Part shown: piece after piece, positions 27,090-35,034 of the stretch | How the letters are laid out: every line of letters starts with the position of its first letter | Position numbering within the stretch: the stretch's first letter is position 1 | From: Stenotrophomonas sp. MYb238 | GTDB lineage: Bacteria > Pseudomonadota > Gammaproteobacteria > Xanthomonadales > Xanthomonadaceae | DNA: 64,000 nucleotides | Direction of reading: 5' to 3' | Assembly (NCBI RefSeq): GCF_009496535.1 | Contig: NZ_WIDL01000016.1 | Coordinates: 41,655-105,654 of the forward strand | Made by a program: the position numbers and the translations under genes | The notes under the pieces: generated by a model | What the model was told of the DNA's origin: nothing | The model's database searches: none | Seen by the model: the letters and a program-made list of their open reading frames with translations, nothing else

Positions 27090-28235
27090 ATGAAAGACCT
27101 GCCCCTGAAAGGCCTGCGCATCCTCGCCGTCGAGCAGTACGGCGCCGGCCCCTATGGCTCGATGCACCTGGCCGACCTCGGCGCCGAGGTCGTCAAGATC
27201 GAGTCCCCGCCCGGCGGCGACGTCGCGCGCGCCACCGGCCCGCATTTCCTGGGCGACGGCGACAGCCTGTTCTTCCAGACCTTCAACCTCAACAAGCGCT
27301 CGCTGCGGCTGGACCTGAAGTCCGCCGAGGGCCGCGCCGCATTCGAGCGCCTGGTCGCCGACGCCGACGCGGTGCTCAACAACCTGCGCGGCGACCAGCC
27401 GGCCAAGCTGGGCCTGGACTACGCCACGCTGTCGGCGATCAACCCGAAGATCGTCTGCGCGCACCTGTCCGCCTACGGCCGCGACAACCCGCGCGCGGCG
27501 TGGCCCGGCTACGACTACCTGATGCAGGCCGAAGCCGGCTTCATGGCACTGACCGGCGAGCCGGACGCGCCGCCGGCGCGCTTCGGCCTGTCGATGGTGG
27601 ACTACATGACCGGCACCACGATGGCGATGGGCCTGCTGGCGGCGGTGATCGGCGCCATGCGCAGCGGCGTCGGCCGCGACGTCGACGTGAGCCTGTTCGA
27701 CGTGGCACTGCACCAGCTCAGCTATCCGGCCACCTGGTACCTCAATGCCGGCCATCGCACCGGGCGCCTGCCGCGCAGCGCGCATCCGTCCACCGTGCCG
27801 TGCCAGGTGTTCCGCACCGCCGACGGCTGGGTGATGGTGATGTGCATGCTGGAGAAGTTCTGGCAGATCTTCGTCGAGGGCATCGGCAGCCCGGCGTGGG
27901 CGGCCGAGCCGCGCTTCGCCGACTTCGCCGCGCGCCGCCAGGTGCGCGAGGAACTGACCGTGCTGATCGACGAGGTGCTGGGCACCCAACCCACCGCGCA
28001 CTGGACGCAGCTGTTCGCCGGGCGCATCCCGATCGCACCGGTGCTGGACATCGCCCAGGCGCTGGACAACCCCTACGTGCGCGAGGTGGACATGCTGCAG
28101 GAGGTCGCGCACCCGCAGGGCACCCAGCGCATGCTGCGCAACCCCATCAAGCTCGACGGCCGGCGCCTGTCCGGTCGCGCCGCACCGGCGCTGGATGCCG
28201 ATGCCGACGCGCTGCTGCGCGATCATGACGACTGA
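27090..28235 (+). CDS. Class III CoA-transferase (CaiB/BaiF), copy 1
   Basis: A 381-residue CoA-transferase of the CaiB/BaiF/formyl-CoA transferase family. N-terminal GLRILAVEQYGAGPYGSMHLADLGAEVVKIE is the usual opening; NKRSLRLDLKS and GLDYATLSAINPKIVCAHLSAYG follow. The catalytic Asp should be in FGLSMVDYMTGTTMAMGLLAA, near residue 170. This family includes itaconate, succinyl-/glutarate and mesaconyl CoA-transferases. The ATG at 27090 was chosen by homology length, and the spacer before it carries repeats. An 18-nt gap separates it from copy 2. Substrate is probably a C4-C6 dicarboxylate. Confidence 0.9.
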   Translation: MKDLPLKGLRILAVEQYGAGPYGSMHLADLGAEVVKIESPPGGDVARATGPHFLGDGDSLFFQTFNLNKRSLRLDLKSAEGRAAFERLVADADAVLNNLRGDQPAKLGLDYATLSAINPKIVCAHLSAYGRDNPRAAWPGYDYLMQAEAGFMALTGEPDAPPARFGLSMVDYMTGTTMAMGLLAAVIGAMRSGVGRDVDVSLFDVALHQLSYPATWYLNAGHRTGRLPRSAHPSTVPCQVFRTADGWVMVMCMLEKFWQIFVEGIGSPAWAAEPRFADFAARRQVREELTVLIDEVLGTQPTAHWTQLFAGRIPIAPVLDIAQALDNPYVREVDMLQEVAHPQGTQRMLRNPIKLDGRRLSGRAAPALDADADALLRDHDD

Positions 28236-28253
28236 AGCCCCACGGAGCCGGCG

Positions 28254-29369
28254 ATGAAACTGCAAGGCGTGCGCGTGCTGGACCTGTCGCTGTTCCTGCC
28301 GGGGCCGCACCTGACGATGATGATGGCCGACCATGGCGCCGAGGTGATCAAGCTCGAGCCGCCCGGCGGCGAGCCGGTGCGCGAGGTCGGGCTCAAGCAG
28401 GCCGGGCACAGCACCTGGTTCCGCAACACCCACCGCGGCAAGCGCTGCATCGTGCTCGACCTGAAGAGCGATGCCGGCAAGGCCGCGTTCGCGCGGCTGG
28501 TGGCCTGGGCCGACGTGGTGGTGGAGGCGTTCCGCCCCGGCGTGGCCGCGCGGCTGGGCATCGACTACGCCAGCTGCAAGGCGATCAACCCGAGGATCGT
28601 CTACTGCGCGATCAGCGCCTACGGCCAGACCGGCCCGAAGGCGCTGCGCCCGGCGCACGACCTGGCGATGCAGGCCGACAGCGGCGTGGTCAGCCTCAAC
28701 CGCGCACCGGACAGCACCCCGGCCGCGCCGCACATGCCGGTGGCCGACATGGCCGGCTCGCTGATGGCGCTGGCCGGCATCCTGATGGCGCTGCTGCGCC
28801 GCGAACGCAGCGGCGAAGGCGACTTCATCGACCTGTCGATGCAGGACGCGCTGATGGCATGGCTGCCCAATGTGCTCGGCCCGCCGTTCGCGCTGGGCCG
28901 CGACCCGGTGGTGCACGAGGAGCGCAGCTGGGGCGGCAATGCCCTGTACAAGCTCTACCGCTGCGCCGACGACCGCTGGCTGGCGCTGGGCGGTACCGAG
29001 CACAAGTTCGCGGCGAACCTGCTGCGCGCATTGGGGCGACCGGACCTGGTCGCGCTATGCGAACTGCCGCCCGGCCCCGGCCAGGACCCGGTCAAGGCCT
29101 TCCTCGCCGACACCTTCGCCACCCGCCCGCTGTCCGAGTGGAGCGCATTCCTGCAGGACGTGGACGTGTGCTGGGCGCCGGTGAAGACCCTGACCGAAGC
29201 CTTCGCCGACCCGCATACCCGCGCCCGCGGCATGGTCTGGACCGACGACACAGGCGGCACCCACCTGGGCATCCCGATCCGTTTCGCCAACGAGCCGGGA
29301 CGCATCAACCCGCACCTGGACGGCATCGGCGAATCCACCGCCGCGGTACTGGCCGAGCTGGGGCTGTAA
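28254..29369 (+). CDS. Class III CoA-transferase (CaiB/BaiF), copy 2
   Basis: A 371-residue paralogue of the preceding gene. It opens with KLQGVRVLDLSLFLPGPHLT, has NTHRGKRCIVLDLKSDAGKA, IVYCAISAYGQTGP, and the likely catalytic Asp in MPVADMAGSLMALAG near 166. GGAG precedes the ATG. It is the last gene of the rightward operon. Its last 13 codons (GESTAAVLAELGL and stop) with the following spacer are repeated twice more directly downstream, an uncommon structure described under repeats. The two transferases differ enough to suggest different acids or donors. Confidence 0.9.
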   Translation: MKLQGVRVLDLSLFLPGPHLTMMMADHGAEVIKLEPPGGEPVREVGLKQAGHSTWFRNTHRGKRCIVLDLKSDAGKAAFARLVAWADVVVEAFRPGVAARLGIDYASCKAINPRIVYCAISAYGQTGPKALRPAHDLAMQADSGVVSLNRAPDSTPAAPHMPVADMAGSLMALAGILMALLRRERSGEGDFIDLSMQDALMAWLPNVLGPPFALGRDPVVHEERSWGGNALYKLYRCADDRWLALGGTEHKFAANLLRALGRPDLVALCELPPGPGQDPVKAFLADTFATRPLSEWSAFLQDVDVCWAPVKTLTEAFADPHTRARGMVWTDDTGGTHLGIPIRFANEPGRINPHLDGIGESTAAVLAELGL

Positions 29370-29715
29370 AGACTGTTCCGCCCGCGGCCCGTAGGGGCGA
29401 CCTGTAGGAGCGGCTTCAGCCGCGATGGAGCCTTGCCGGTAAAGCGTCATCGCGACAGCGAATCCACCGCCGCGGTGCTGACCGAGCTGGGCCGTAAGGA
29501 CTGTTCCGCCCGCAGCCCCGTAGCGGTGGCCTGTAGGAGCGGCTTCAGCCGCGATAGGGCCTTACCGGTAAAGCCCCATCGCGACAGCGAATCCATCGCC
29601 GCGGTGCTGGCCGAGCTGAGGTTGTAAGGGCTGTTCCGCCCGCGGCCCCGTAACGGTGGCCTGTAGGAGCGGCTTCAGCCGCGATGGGGCTTTACCGGTA
29701 AAGCCCCATCGCGAC
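29329..29715. repeat. 129-bp tandem repeat x3 made from a gene 3' end and its terminator
   Basis: Three direct units start at 29329, 29458 and 29587, each 129 bp. Unit 1 includes the last codons and stop of the class III CoA-transferase copy 2, followed by GTAGGAGCGGCTTCAGCCGC and GCCGGTAAAG-type sequence. Units 2 and 3 retain the coding-like start (GCGAATCCACCGCCGCGGTG) with point changes. In unit 2, one deleted base removes the original stop, so a 64-codon frame crosses units 2-3; I regard it as non-coding. The last unit runs into a long hairpin. Confidence 0.9.
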
Positions 29716-29730
29716 TGAAGTCGCTCCTAC
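29663..29730. terminator. 68-nt near-perfect hairpin
   Basis: GTAGGAGCGGCTTCAGCCGC GATGGGGCTTTACC is followed directly by its reverse complement with two mismatches, giving 34-base arms and no loop to speak of. It lies between the convergent ends of the left-module operon and the nitrilase operon, so it can serve as a two-way terminator. Confidence 0.7.
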
Positions 29731-29827
29731 CGAGGATCGCGGCTGCCAAAGGCAATACCTGATGGTTCGCCCACAGGGAAGAGGAACAACATCCGCCGGC
29801 CTGAAGATCACAGGAGAAGGACCGGCG

Positions 29828-30976
29828 CTACTTCCAGCGCGATTTGTCGCGCACGTAGCGCGCGGCGTCCTCCAGCGACTCGGGCAGGTACTGCGACCAC
29901 AGGTTGGGCGCATATTTGCTGTGGTAGCCGTCGTAGATGTCGCGGTAGAGCTCCATGTGCACCACCGGCTGGCGCTTGCGCGCGCGCAGTTCGGCGATCG
30001 GGATGCGGCCCACCACCAGTTGCTCGTGCAGGCTGCTCGCCGTGGCGATGGCCTCGCCGTTCGGCCCGTAGAGCGCGGTGCCGCCGCTGCCGGGATCGTC
30101 GAAGAACGGGCCGTTGTCCGGCGAGATCGAGTTGTTGACGATCGAGCTGTAGACGCCGTTGTACAGCGCGCAGGCCTGCACATCGAGCGGCATGAAGCCG
30201 CCGGAGGCGGTGCGCAGGAACACCTCGGCGCCCTTCATCGCCATCGCCCGGAACAGTTCCGGCTCGCGCTGCGCCGAGCTGGTGGCCAGGTTGCCCAATG
30301 GCGTGCGCGTCACCGGTATCACCGCGTCGCGGCCGTACATCTCCACGTAGCGGTCGAGCACGTCGTAGATGGTGGTGGTGAACAGCTCGAAGCCGGGGAA
30401 CACGCCCTTGATGTTGCGCGCCTTCCAGTGCTTGTCGACGATGCGGCCGGTGTTGTCCATCACCGTGGTGATCGACAGCACGTGCCCGGGCCAGTCCGGA
30501 TCGCGCACGTAGGCGCCGAACACGATCCAGGTGTCGTACTGGCGGCACTTGGCCGCGATTGCCTCGCTCTCCACGCCGGGCAGTTCGATCGCCAGCTGGT
30601 AGGCCTCCTTGCGCGTCCAGCGGCGCCAGCCCTGCAGCGGGAATTCGTGGAACTGCAGCAGGTCCGGCCGCGCGCCGAAATAGAAGGCGCGGTCGATGGT
30701 CTCCAGCATGTGTTCGAGATTGCGCTTGAGCGCGGTGCGGGTTTCGCGCGGCTCGAAGCTGTGCACGCGGGTCTGCGCCAGGCCCAGGGTCCACGCCGGC
30801 TTGGCCAGCTCGACCGTCTCGTAGGTGCCGTCGTCGCGCAGGTTGGGCGCGTCGGCGCCCTTGCCCATGGCCGCGTGCGCGCTGGCGGGCGCGCCCAGCA
30901 GGCCGCCGCCGACGCTGCCCAGCGCGGCCAGTCCGGCGGCGCCGGCGAGGAACGAACGTCGGGAACTGCTCATCAA
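29828..30976 (-). CDS. Exported nitrilase-superfamily homologue lacking the catalytic cysteine
   Basis: A 382-residue protein of the carbon-nitrogen hydrolase fold with a Tat signal (SSSRRSFLAGAAGLAALG, cut near residue 35). Family pieces are LLQFHEFPLQGW with the catalytic Glu, DKHWKARN with a plausible catalytic Lys, and TRTPLGNLATSSAQREPELFRAM where nitrilases carry GxxxCxE. No Cys stands there; the only two Cys are in AAKCRQ and VQACALY. It may bind or hydrolyse by another route, or be inactive. A cytoplasmic paralogue is encoded at 35 kb with the same DxxDRYxxxYGxDxVxPVxRTPLG block. It is the last gene of the leftward methyltransferase operon. Confidence 0.8.
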   Translation of the reverse strand: MMSSSRRSFLAGAAGLAALGSVGGGLLGAPASAHAAMGKGADAPNLRDDGTYETVELAKPAWTLGLAQTRVHSFEPRETRTALKRNLEHMLETIDRAFYFGARPDLLQFHEFPLQGWRRWTRKEAYQLAIELPGVESEAIAAKCRQYDTWIVFGAYVRDPDWPGHVLSITTVMDNTGRIVDKHWKARNIKGVFPGFELFTTTIYDVLDRYVEMYGRDAVIPVTRTPLGNLATSSAQREPELFRAMAMKGAEVFLRTASGGFMPLDVQACALYNGVYSSIVNNSISPDNGPFFDDPGSGGTALYGPNGEAIATASSLHEQLVVGRIPIAELRARKRQPVVHMELYRDIYDGYHSKYAPNLWSQYLPESLEDAARYVRDKSRWK

Positions 30977-31073
30977 TCACCTCCGCGGGTATGGCAGCAG
31001 GCCGCCATCGCCCGGTGTGCGGCCGCCACGCCGCGCGCGTGGCGCAGGCGGCGGCCGGTACCGGTGGAACCGC

Positions 31074-31580
31074 TCAGATCGGATCGCCGGCGAAGCTGGG
31101 GCCGTTGAGCTTGCGCCAGTCGCGGCTGACGAACTTCTCGTCGATCATGGTGCGCTGGACCAGCACGCCGTTCCGGTACCAGTGCCAGATGCGGTTGCGC
31201 AGCGTGCCGCAGTCCGAAAGCTGGATCATCTCGTACAGCTCGATGCCTTCCTCGCCCTTGCGCTGCCAGTGCAGCATCAGCGTGCGGTGGTGGTCGTCCT
31301 CGGGAATCTCGGTGCACCAGCCGTAGATCAGCTCGTTGTCGAAGATGATGCGGCCGAAGCTGTAGGTGGTGGGGAAATCGCGGATCTCGGTCCTGCCGTC
31401 GGCCCAGCTGTAGTGGTTGGTCTGGTGGTAGGGAACCGCGTCGTCGCCGGTGATGCGGCAGACCAGGCGCGAGCGGTGCTCGTCGGTCTTGTTGCCCTCG
31501 GCGTCGTAGTAGCGGTACACGCCGTCCCACACGCCGTCGTGCTTGGCCAGGTAGGGCATGTGCTTCTGCAGGTCGATCAT
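31074..31580 (-). CDS. Conserved protein of calycin/MoaF-like appearance
   Basis: A 168-residue cytoplasmic protein rich in aromatic beta-strand segments: KHDGVWDGVYRYYDAEGNKTDEH at the start, TNHYSWADGRTEIRDFP, FDNELIYGWCTEIPEDD, HRTLMLHWQRKGE, and CGTLRNRIWHWYRNGVLVQRT. This pattern resembles lipocalin-type or MoaF-like barrels, which bind small molecules. I do not recognise a catalytic motif. AAGGAACGCAC precedes the ATG at 31580. Gaps of 47 nt upstream and 97 nt downstream link it to the operon. Function unknown. Confidence 0.7.
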   Translation of the reverse strand: MIDLQKHMPYLAKHDGVWDGVYRYYDAEGNKTDEHRSRLVCRITGDDAVPYHQTNHYSWADGRTEIRDFPTTYSFGRIIFDNELIYGWCTEIPEDDHHRTLMLHWQRKGEEGIELYEMIQLSDCGTLRNRIWHWYRNGVLVQRTMIDEKFVSRDWRKLNGPSFAGDPI

Positions 31581-31627
31581 GTGCGTTCCTTGTGACGGTT
31601 GCGGTTGTGCGGCGCGCGGCGCCTGGT

Positions 31628-31990
31628 TCATTGGTCGCGAAGCTCGTCCATGACCTGTTCCATCGGCACGTCCATGCCGGTGTCCTGCAGCGCCTCGGTC
31701 TCCTGCTGCACGATGCGCAGCACCCGGGCGATGTATTCCTGCATCCACAGCGTGCGCTGCGCCTCGGCCTCGCGGTCGGGACGGAACTGGTCCAGCTCGG
31801 CGCGGCTGAGCAGGCCCTTCTGCTCGATCAGCCGTTCCAGCGCGTCCAGCCGCTGGTGGGTGACCGCGTTCTCCATGGCGATGGCCATGGCGATGGAGAG
31901 CACGCGCTCCACGTCCGGGTCCTTGAAGAAGTAGGGACGCTTGCCGCGGGCGCGGGTGCCGGCCAGGGCGATGGGGTCGATGTCGCTCAT
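31628..31990 (-). CDS. Small helical protein, unknown function
   Basis: A 120-residue, mostly helical protein, not recognised. Segments are GKRPYFFKDPDVERVLSIAMAIAMENAV, QRLDALERLIEQKGLLSRAELD and the coiled-coil-like MQEYIARVLRIVQQETEAL. Its ATG overlaps the methyltransferase stop (ATGA), so it is made together with it and may be its partner. The LSRAELDQF piece is reminiscent of the short alpha subunit regions of nitrile hydratase-type proteins, but no metal motif is present. Confidence 0.65.
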   Translation of the reverse strand: MSDIDPIALAGTRARGKRPYFFKDPDVERVLSIAMAIAMENAVTHQRLDALERLIEQKGLLSRAELDQFRPDREAEAQRTLWMQEYIARVLRIVQQETEALQDTGMDVPMEQVMDELRDQ

Positions 31991-33174
31991 GCCTTCCACG
32001 CTCCGAACATGGTCCACAGCGCGGCGCGGCCGTGGTCCTCGCCCTGCGCGCTGGCCACCGGGAAGATGTCCCGGTCCACCACGCCGCGCACCCTGGTCTC
32101 GAAATAGCGTTCGGGGTCGAAGCCGGCCGCGGCCATCATCCGCCGCAGGTCGTACTCGTGCATCACGCCCCAGAACGGCTCGTTGTTGTTGTAGGTGTCC
32201 CAGTCGCGCACGAACTGCTCGTACACGTCCATGCCGTGGTACTGCGGCTGCTCCAGGTGCGCGGTGAGGCCGCCGGGCGCCAGCAGGCGGTTGATCTCGC
32301 GCAGCTTGCGCGGCATCGCCGTAGCCGAGCTCTCGTGCCAGAACATGGCGGTGGTGATCAGGTCGAAGTGAGCGTCCGGGTAGTCCAGCGCCTCGCCGTT
32401 GGCCTGGCGGAACACGATGTTGTTCACGCCCAGCGCGCGGGCGCGGGCATGGCCGTAGCGCAGCATCGGCGCGGCCACGTCCACCGCGATCACTTCCGCC
32501 TCGGGGAAGGCCTGTGCCAGCGGCACCACGTTGTGGCCGCAGGTGCAGCCGATGTCGAGGATGCGGCGCGGCCTGAACTGCGGGTGTTGCTCCTTCAGCC
32601 ACTGCGCCAGCGCCTGGCCGCCGCCGTCGTTGTAGCGGCCGAGCATGCCGCCGGTGGTGGCGAAGATGCCGCAGTCGTAGTTGGCCGCCGCCGACACGTC
32701 GTCGGCCACCAGCTCGGTGTGGTAGCCGCCGGGCATGCAGTGGATGTCCACCGCGCTGGCGTAGCGCGGCACCTGCACGGCCGGGTCCAGCTGCAGGCCG
32801 TCGTCGCCGGCGTTGAGCGCGCGCGCCTTCTCGACCAGCGCGTCGAGCTGCCGGAGCACCAGCCCGCGCCCGGCCTGCTGGCGCATCTCCATGGTGTTGC
32901 GGCGCAGGGCGCTCCAGGTCTGGTAGACCGGGTCGCCCGCCATCGCCTTGCGTACCTCGTGGCGGCTCTGCGGCGCGTGGCCCTTCTCCTTCTCGAAGGC
33001 CGGCCTGACCCGCTGCTCGTAGGCCAGCTTGACCTTCGGGCCAAGCCGCGTGGCCAGATAGCCGTTCATGTTGGCCAGGAAGTCGAAGCGGGTGGTGTCG
33101 TCGAGCGTGCTTTCGGGAAACAGCGCGTGGCGGCCGACATGCTGCCAACTCGGGGGAAGGGCTTGCTGGCTCAT
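31987..33174 (-). CDS. SAM-dependent methyltransferase with N-terminal extension
   Basis: A 395-residue protein. The last 200 residues are a class I methyltransferase: ILDIGCTCGHNVVPLAQAFP is motif I (a Cys replaces one Gly), EAEVIAVDVAAPML follows, then NGEALDYPDAHFDLITTAMFWHE and REINRLLAPGGLTAHLEQ. The first 190 residues are helical with no known domain. The ATG at 33174 was preferred over the upstream GTG because AGGAG stands 8 nt before it. It is the first gene of the leftward operon and lies 33 nt from the palindrome at 33208. Substrate may be a pathway intermediate. Confidence 0.8.
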   Translation of the reverse strand: MSQQALPPSWQHVGRHALFPESTLDDTTRFDFLANMNGYLATRLGPKVKLAYEQRVRPAFEKEKGHAPQSRHEVRKAMAGDPVYQTWSALRRNTMEMRQQAGRGLVLRQLDALVEKARALNAGDDGLQLDPAVQVPRYASAVDIHCMPGGYHTELVADDVSAAANYDCGIFATTGGMLGRYNDGGGQALAQWLKEQHPQFRPRRILDIGCTCGHNVVPLAQAFPEAEVIAVDVAAPMLRYGHARARALGVNNIVFRQANGEALDYPDAHFDLITTAMFWHESSATAMPRKLREINRLLAPGGLTAHLEQPQYHGMDVYEQFVRDWDTYNNNEPFWGVMHEYDLRRMMAAAGFDPERYFETRVRGVVDRDIFPVASAQGEDHGRAALWTMFGAWKA

Positions 33175-33207
33175 CGCGAAGTCTCCTGTCACCGACCAAA
33201 TGTATTA

Positions 33208-33227
33208 ATGACATACCTATATGTCAT
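33208..33227. promoter_or_regulatory. Candidate operator of the right module, site 1
   Basis: ATGACATA-CCTA-TATGTCAT has perfect 8-base arms around a 4-base centre. It lies 34 nt upstream of the methyltransferase start. The same TGAYATA-N4-TATRTCA pattern, with more mismatches, occurs at 37199 and 38223. The two paralogous GntR regulators at 37-39 kb are the likely binders. Confidence 0.7.
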
Positions 33228-33612
33228 ATGGATCGGTGCGGTCAAGCACCCGCAGGTATGCAAGCACACAGACGCCTGCAAGCCGGCAGGAGCGCCTGCC
33301 TGCCCGGCCAAACACTTCGCCCCTGACCACCCGCAGGCAGGCGCAGGCCGGGAGGACGGGCGCTTGCTTCGGCCACTCGACAGCAGGCCGGAAGGCATTC
33401 TTTACCGGCTCACGCCCCGGTGCCGCACGTGCCGGGAGTACGGCCCGCCTGCACAGGGTGGCGCGCAGGCCACTCTCTCCCCACCCGTGCATGCCGCGTG
33501 GCAAGCACCGGCCGGCCCTGACGCCTGAAAGCACGGCCGTTCACCGGCACATGCTCCGCCCGCGACCGCCGGCATCACGCCATCCCCGGCCCTGCGATCC
33601 ACTTCGCTGCGA
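33228..33612. other. Spacer without recognised gene
   Basis: These 385 nt lie between the operator of the methyltransferase operon and the end of the aldehyde dehydrogenase gene. GC content is high, frames on both strands read as low-complexity Arg/Pro/Ala, and I see no repeat or conserved coding signal. It probably holds the promoter of the methyltransferase operon at its left end. Confidence 0.5.
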
Positions 33613-35034
33613 TCACTCCGCCGCCGGGAACCACCACGGCGAGGCCACACCGGTGTTGACCAGCAGCGCGCGCGCACGCACGAAGCGGCGGATCGAGCTG
33701 CTGCCCATGCGCGAGCCGCCCATGCCGGAATGGCCGAAGCTCTGCTTCTCGGCGGTCTGCACCATGGCGGTGAGGCTGGCGTCGTTGATCGAGACGGCGC
33801 CGGCGTGCAGCTGGCGGGCCACGCGCTGCGCGCGCTCCGGGTCGCCCGAGAACACCGCCGCCGACAGCCCGAACTCGCTGGCGTTGGCGCAGGCGACGGC
33901 CTCGTTTTCGTCGGCCACCACCTTCACCGGCAGCACGGTGGCGAAGCTTTCCTCGCGCATGACCGCCATGTCGTCGTCCACGCCCACCAGCACCGTCGGC
34001 GGGCACCAGGTGCCGCCGTGCTCGACCAGCTCGCCACCGGTCAGCGCGCGCGCGCCGCCGGCCAGCGCCTCGGCCAGCTGCCGGCGCACCAGTTCCACCT
34101 GCGAGGCGGCGATGATCGGCCCGATCCGGCCCTGCTTCGGGTCCGGCCACGCCAGATCCAGCGCGGCGGCCTCCTTCACCAGCGCGGCGATGAAGGCCTC
34201 GGCCACCGGCGCCTCGACATAGACGCGCTCGATCGACATGCAGCTCTGGCCGCCGTTGACGAAGCTGCCCCAGGCCAGCGCGCGCGCCGCCTGCGCGACG
34301 TCGGCATCGGACAGCACCAGCGCCGGGTCCTTGCCGCCCAGCTCCAGCGAGGCCGGAATGAACCGGCGCGCGCAGGCCTCGGCCACCTTGCGCCCGGTCG
34401 CCACCGAGCCGGTGAAGCAGACATGGTCGCAGGCCTCGATCACCGCCTGGCCGGTGTCGCCGGCGCCGGTGACCAGCGCGAACACCTCGCCCAGCCCGGC
34501 CGCGGCCAGCGCCTCGCGCAGCAGCGGCACGAAGCGCGAGGTCACCTCGCTGGGCTTGGCCAGTACGGTGCAGCCGGCGGCCAGCGCCGGCACCGCGTCG
34601 ATCAGGGTCAGCATCAGCGGGAAATTCCAGGGGCTGATGACGCCGACCACCGGGTACGGCACCCAGGTCTGCTGCGCCTGGATGAAGGGAATGGCGTCCT
34701 GGCGCGGCGCCGGCTCGGCCAGGCAGGCCGGCGCCTGCGCCGCCCAGCGGCGGATCGCCGCCAGCGTGCCGTCGACCTCGATCACCGATTCGTGCCAGCG
34801 CCCGGTATCGGCCAGCAGCATCTCGATCATGGCGTCGCGGCGCGCGGCCAGCGCCTCGGCCAGCGCCGCCAGCCGTTCGCAGCGGCGCTCGATGCCCTGC
34901 CGCTCCCACTGCGGCTGCGCGGCGCGCAGCGCGGCCGCGGCGGCGGCCACTTCGGCGGCCGGCGTGACCGCCAGCTCACCCTCGATCTGGCCGCTGCGCG
35001 GGTTGCGCAGCGGCAGCGTGCTCGTTTCAGTCAT
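33613..35034 (-). CDS. Aldehyde dehydrogenase (NAD(P)-dependent)
   Basis: A 473-residue aldehyde dehydrogenase. It shows VISPWNFPLMLTL (N-terminal cofactor/active-site Asn), FTGSVATGRKVAEAC (NAD(P) binding), ASLELGGKDPALVL with the general base Glu, FVNGGQSCMSIERVY with the nucleophile Cys, and the late EESFATVLPV. Relatives include succinate semialdehyde and aromatic aldehyde dehydrogenases. Its ATG overlaps the nitrilase homologue stop by 8 nt. It would turn an aldehyde from the amine oxidase or another step to an acid. The specific aldehyde is unknown. Confidence 0.9.
   Translation of the reverse strand: MTETSTLPLRNPRSGQIEGELAVTPAAEVAAAAAALRAAQPQWERQGIERRCERLAALAEALAARRDAMIEMLLADTGRWHESVIEVDGTLAAIRRWAAQAPACLAEPAPRQDAIPFIQAQQTWVPYPVVGVISPWNFPLMLTLIDAVPALAAGCTVLAKPSEVTSRFVPLLREALAAAGLGEVFALVTGAGDTGQAVIEACDHVCFTGSVATGRKVAEACARRFIPASLELGGKDPALVLSDADVAQAARALAWGSFVNGGQSCMSIERVYVEAPVAEAFIAALVKEAAALDLAWPDPKQGRIGPIIAASQVELVRRQLAEALAGGARALTGGELVEHGGTWCPPTVLVGVDDDMAVMREESFATVLPVKVVADENEAVACANASEFGLSAAVFSGDPERAQRVARQLHAGAVSINDASLTAMVQTAEKQSFGHSGMGGSRMGSSSIRRFVRARALLVNTGVASPWWFPAAE

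Noticed and set aside
29433-29627. 64-codon plus-strand frame
   Set aside because: It is made of tandem repeat units 2 and 3 of a gene 3' end, created by a one-base deletion; no own ribosome site.
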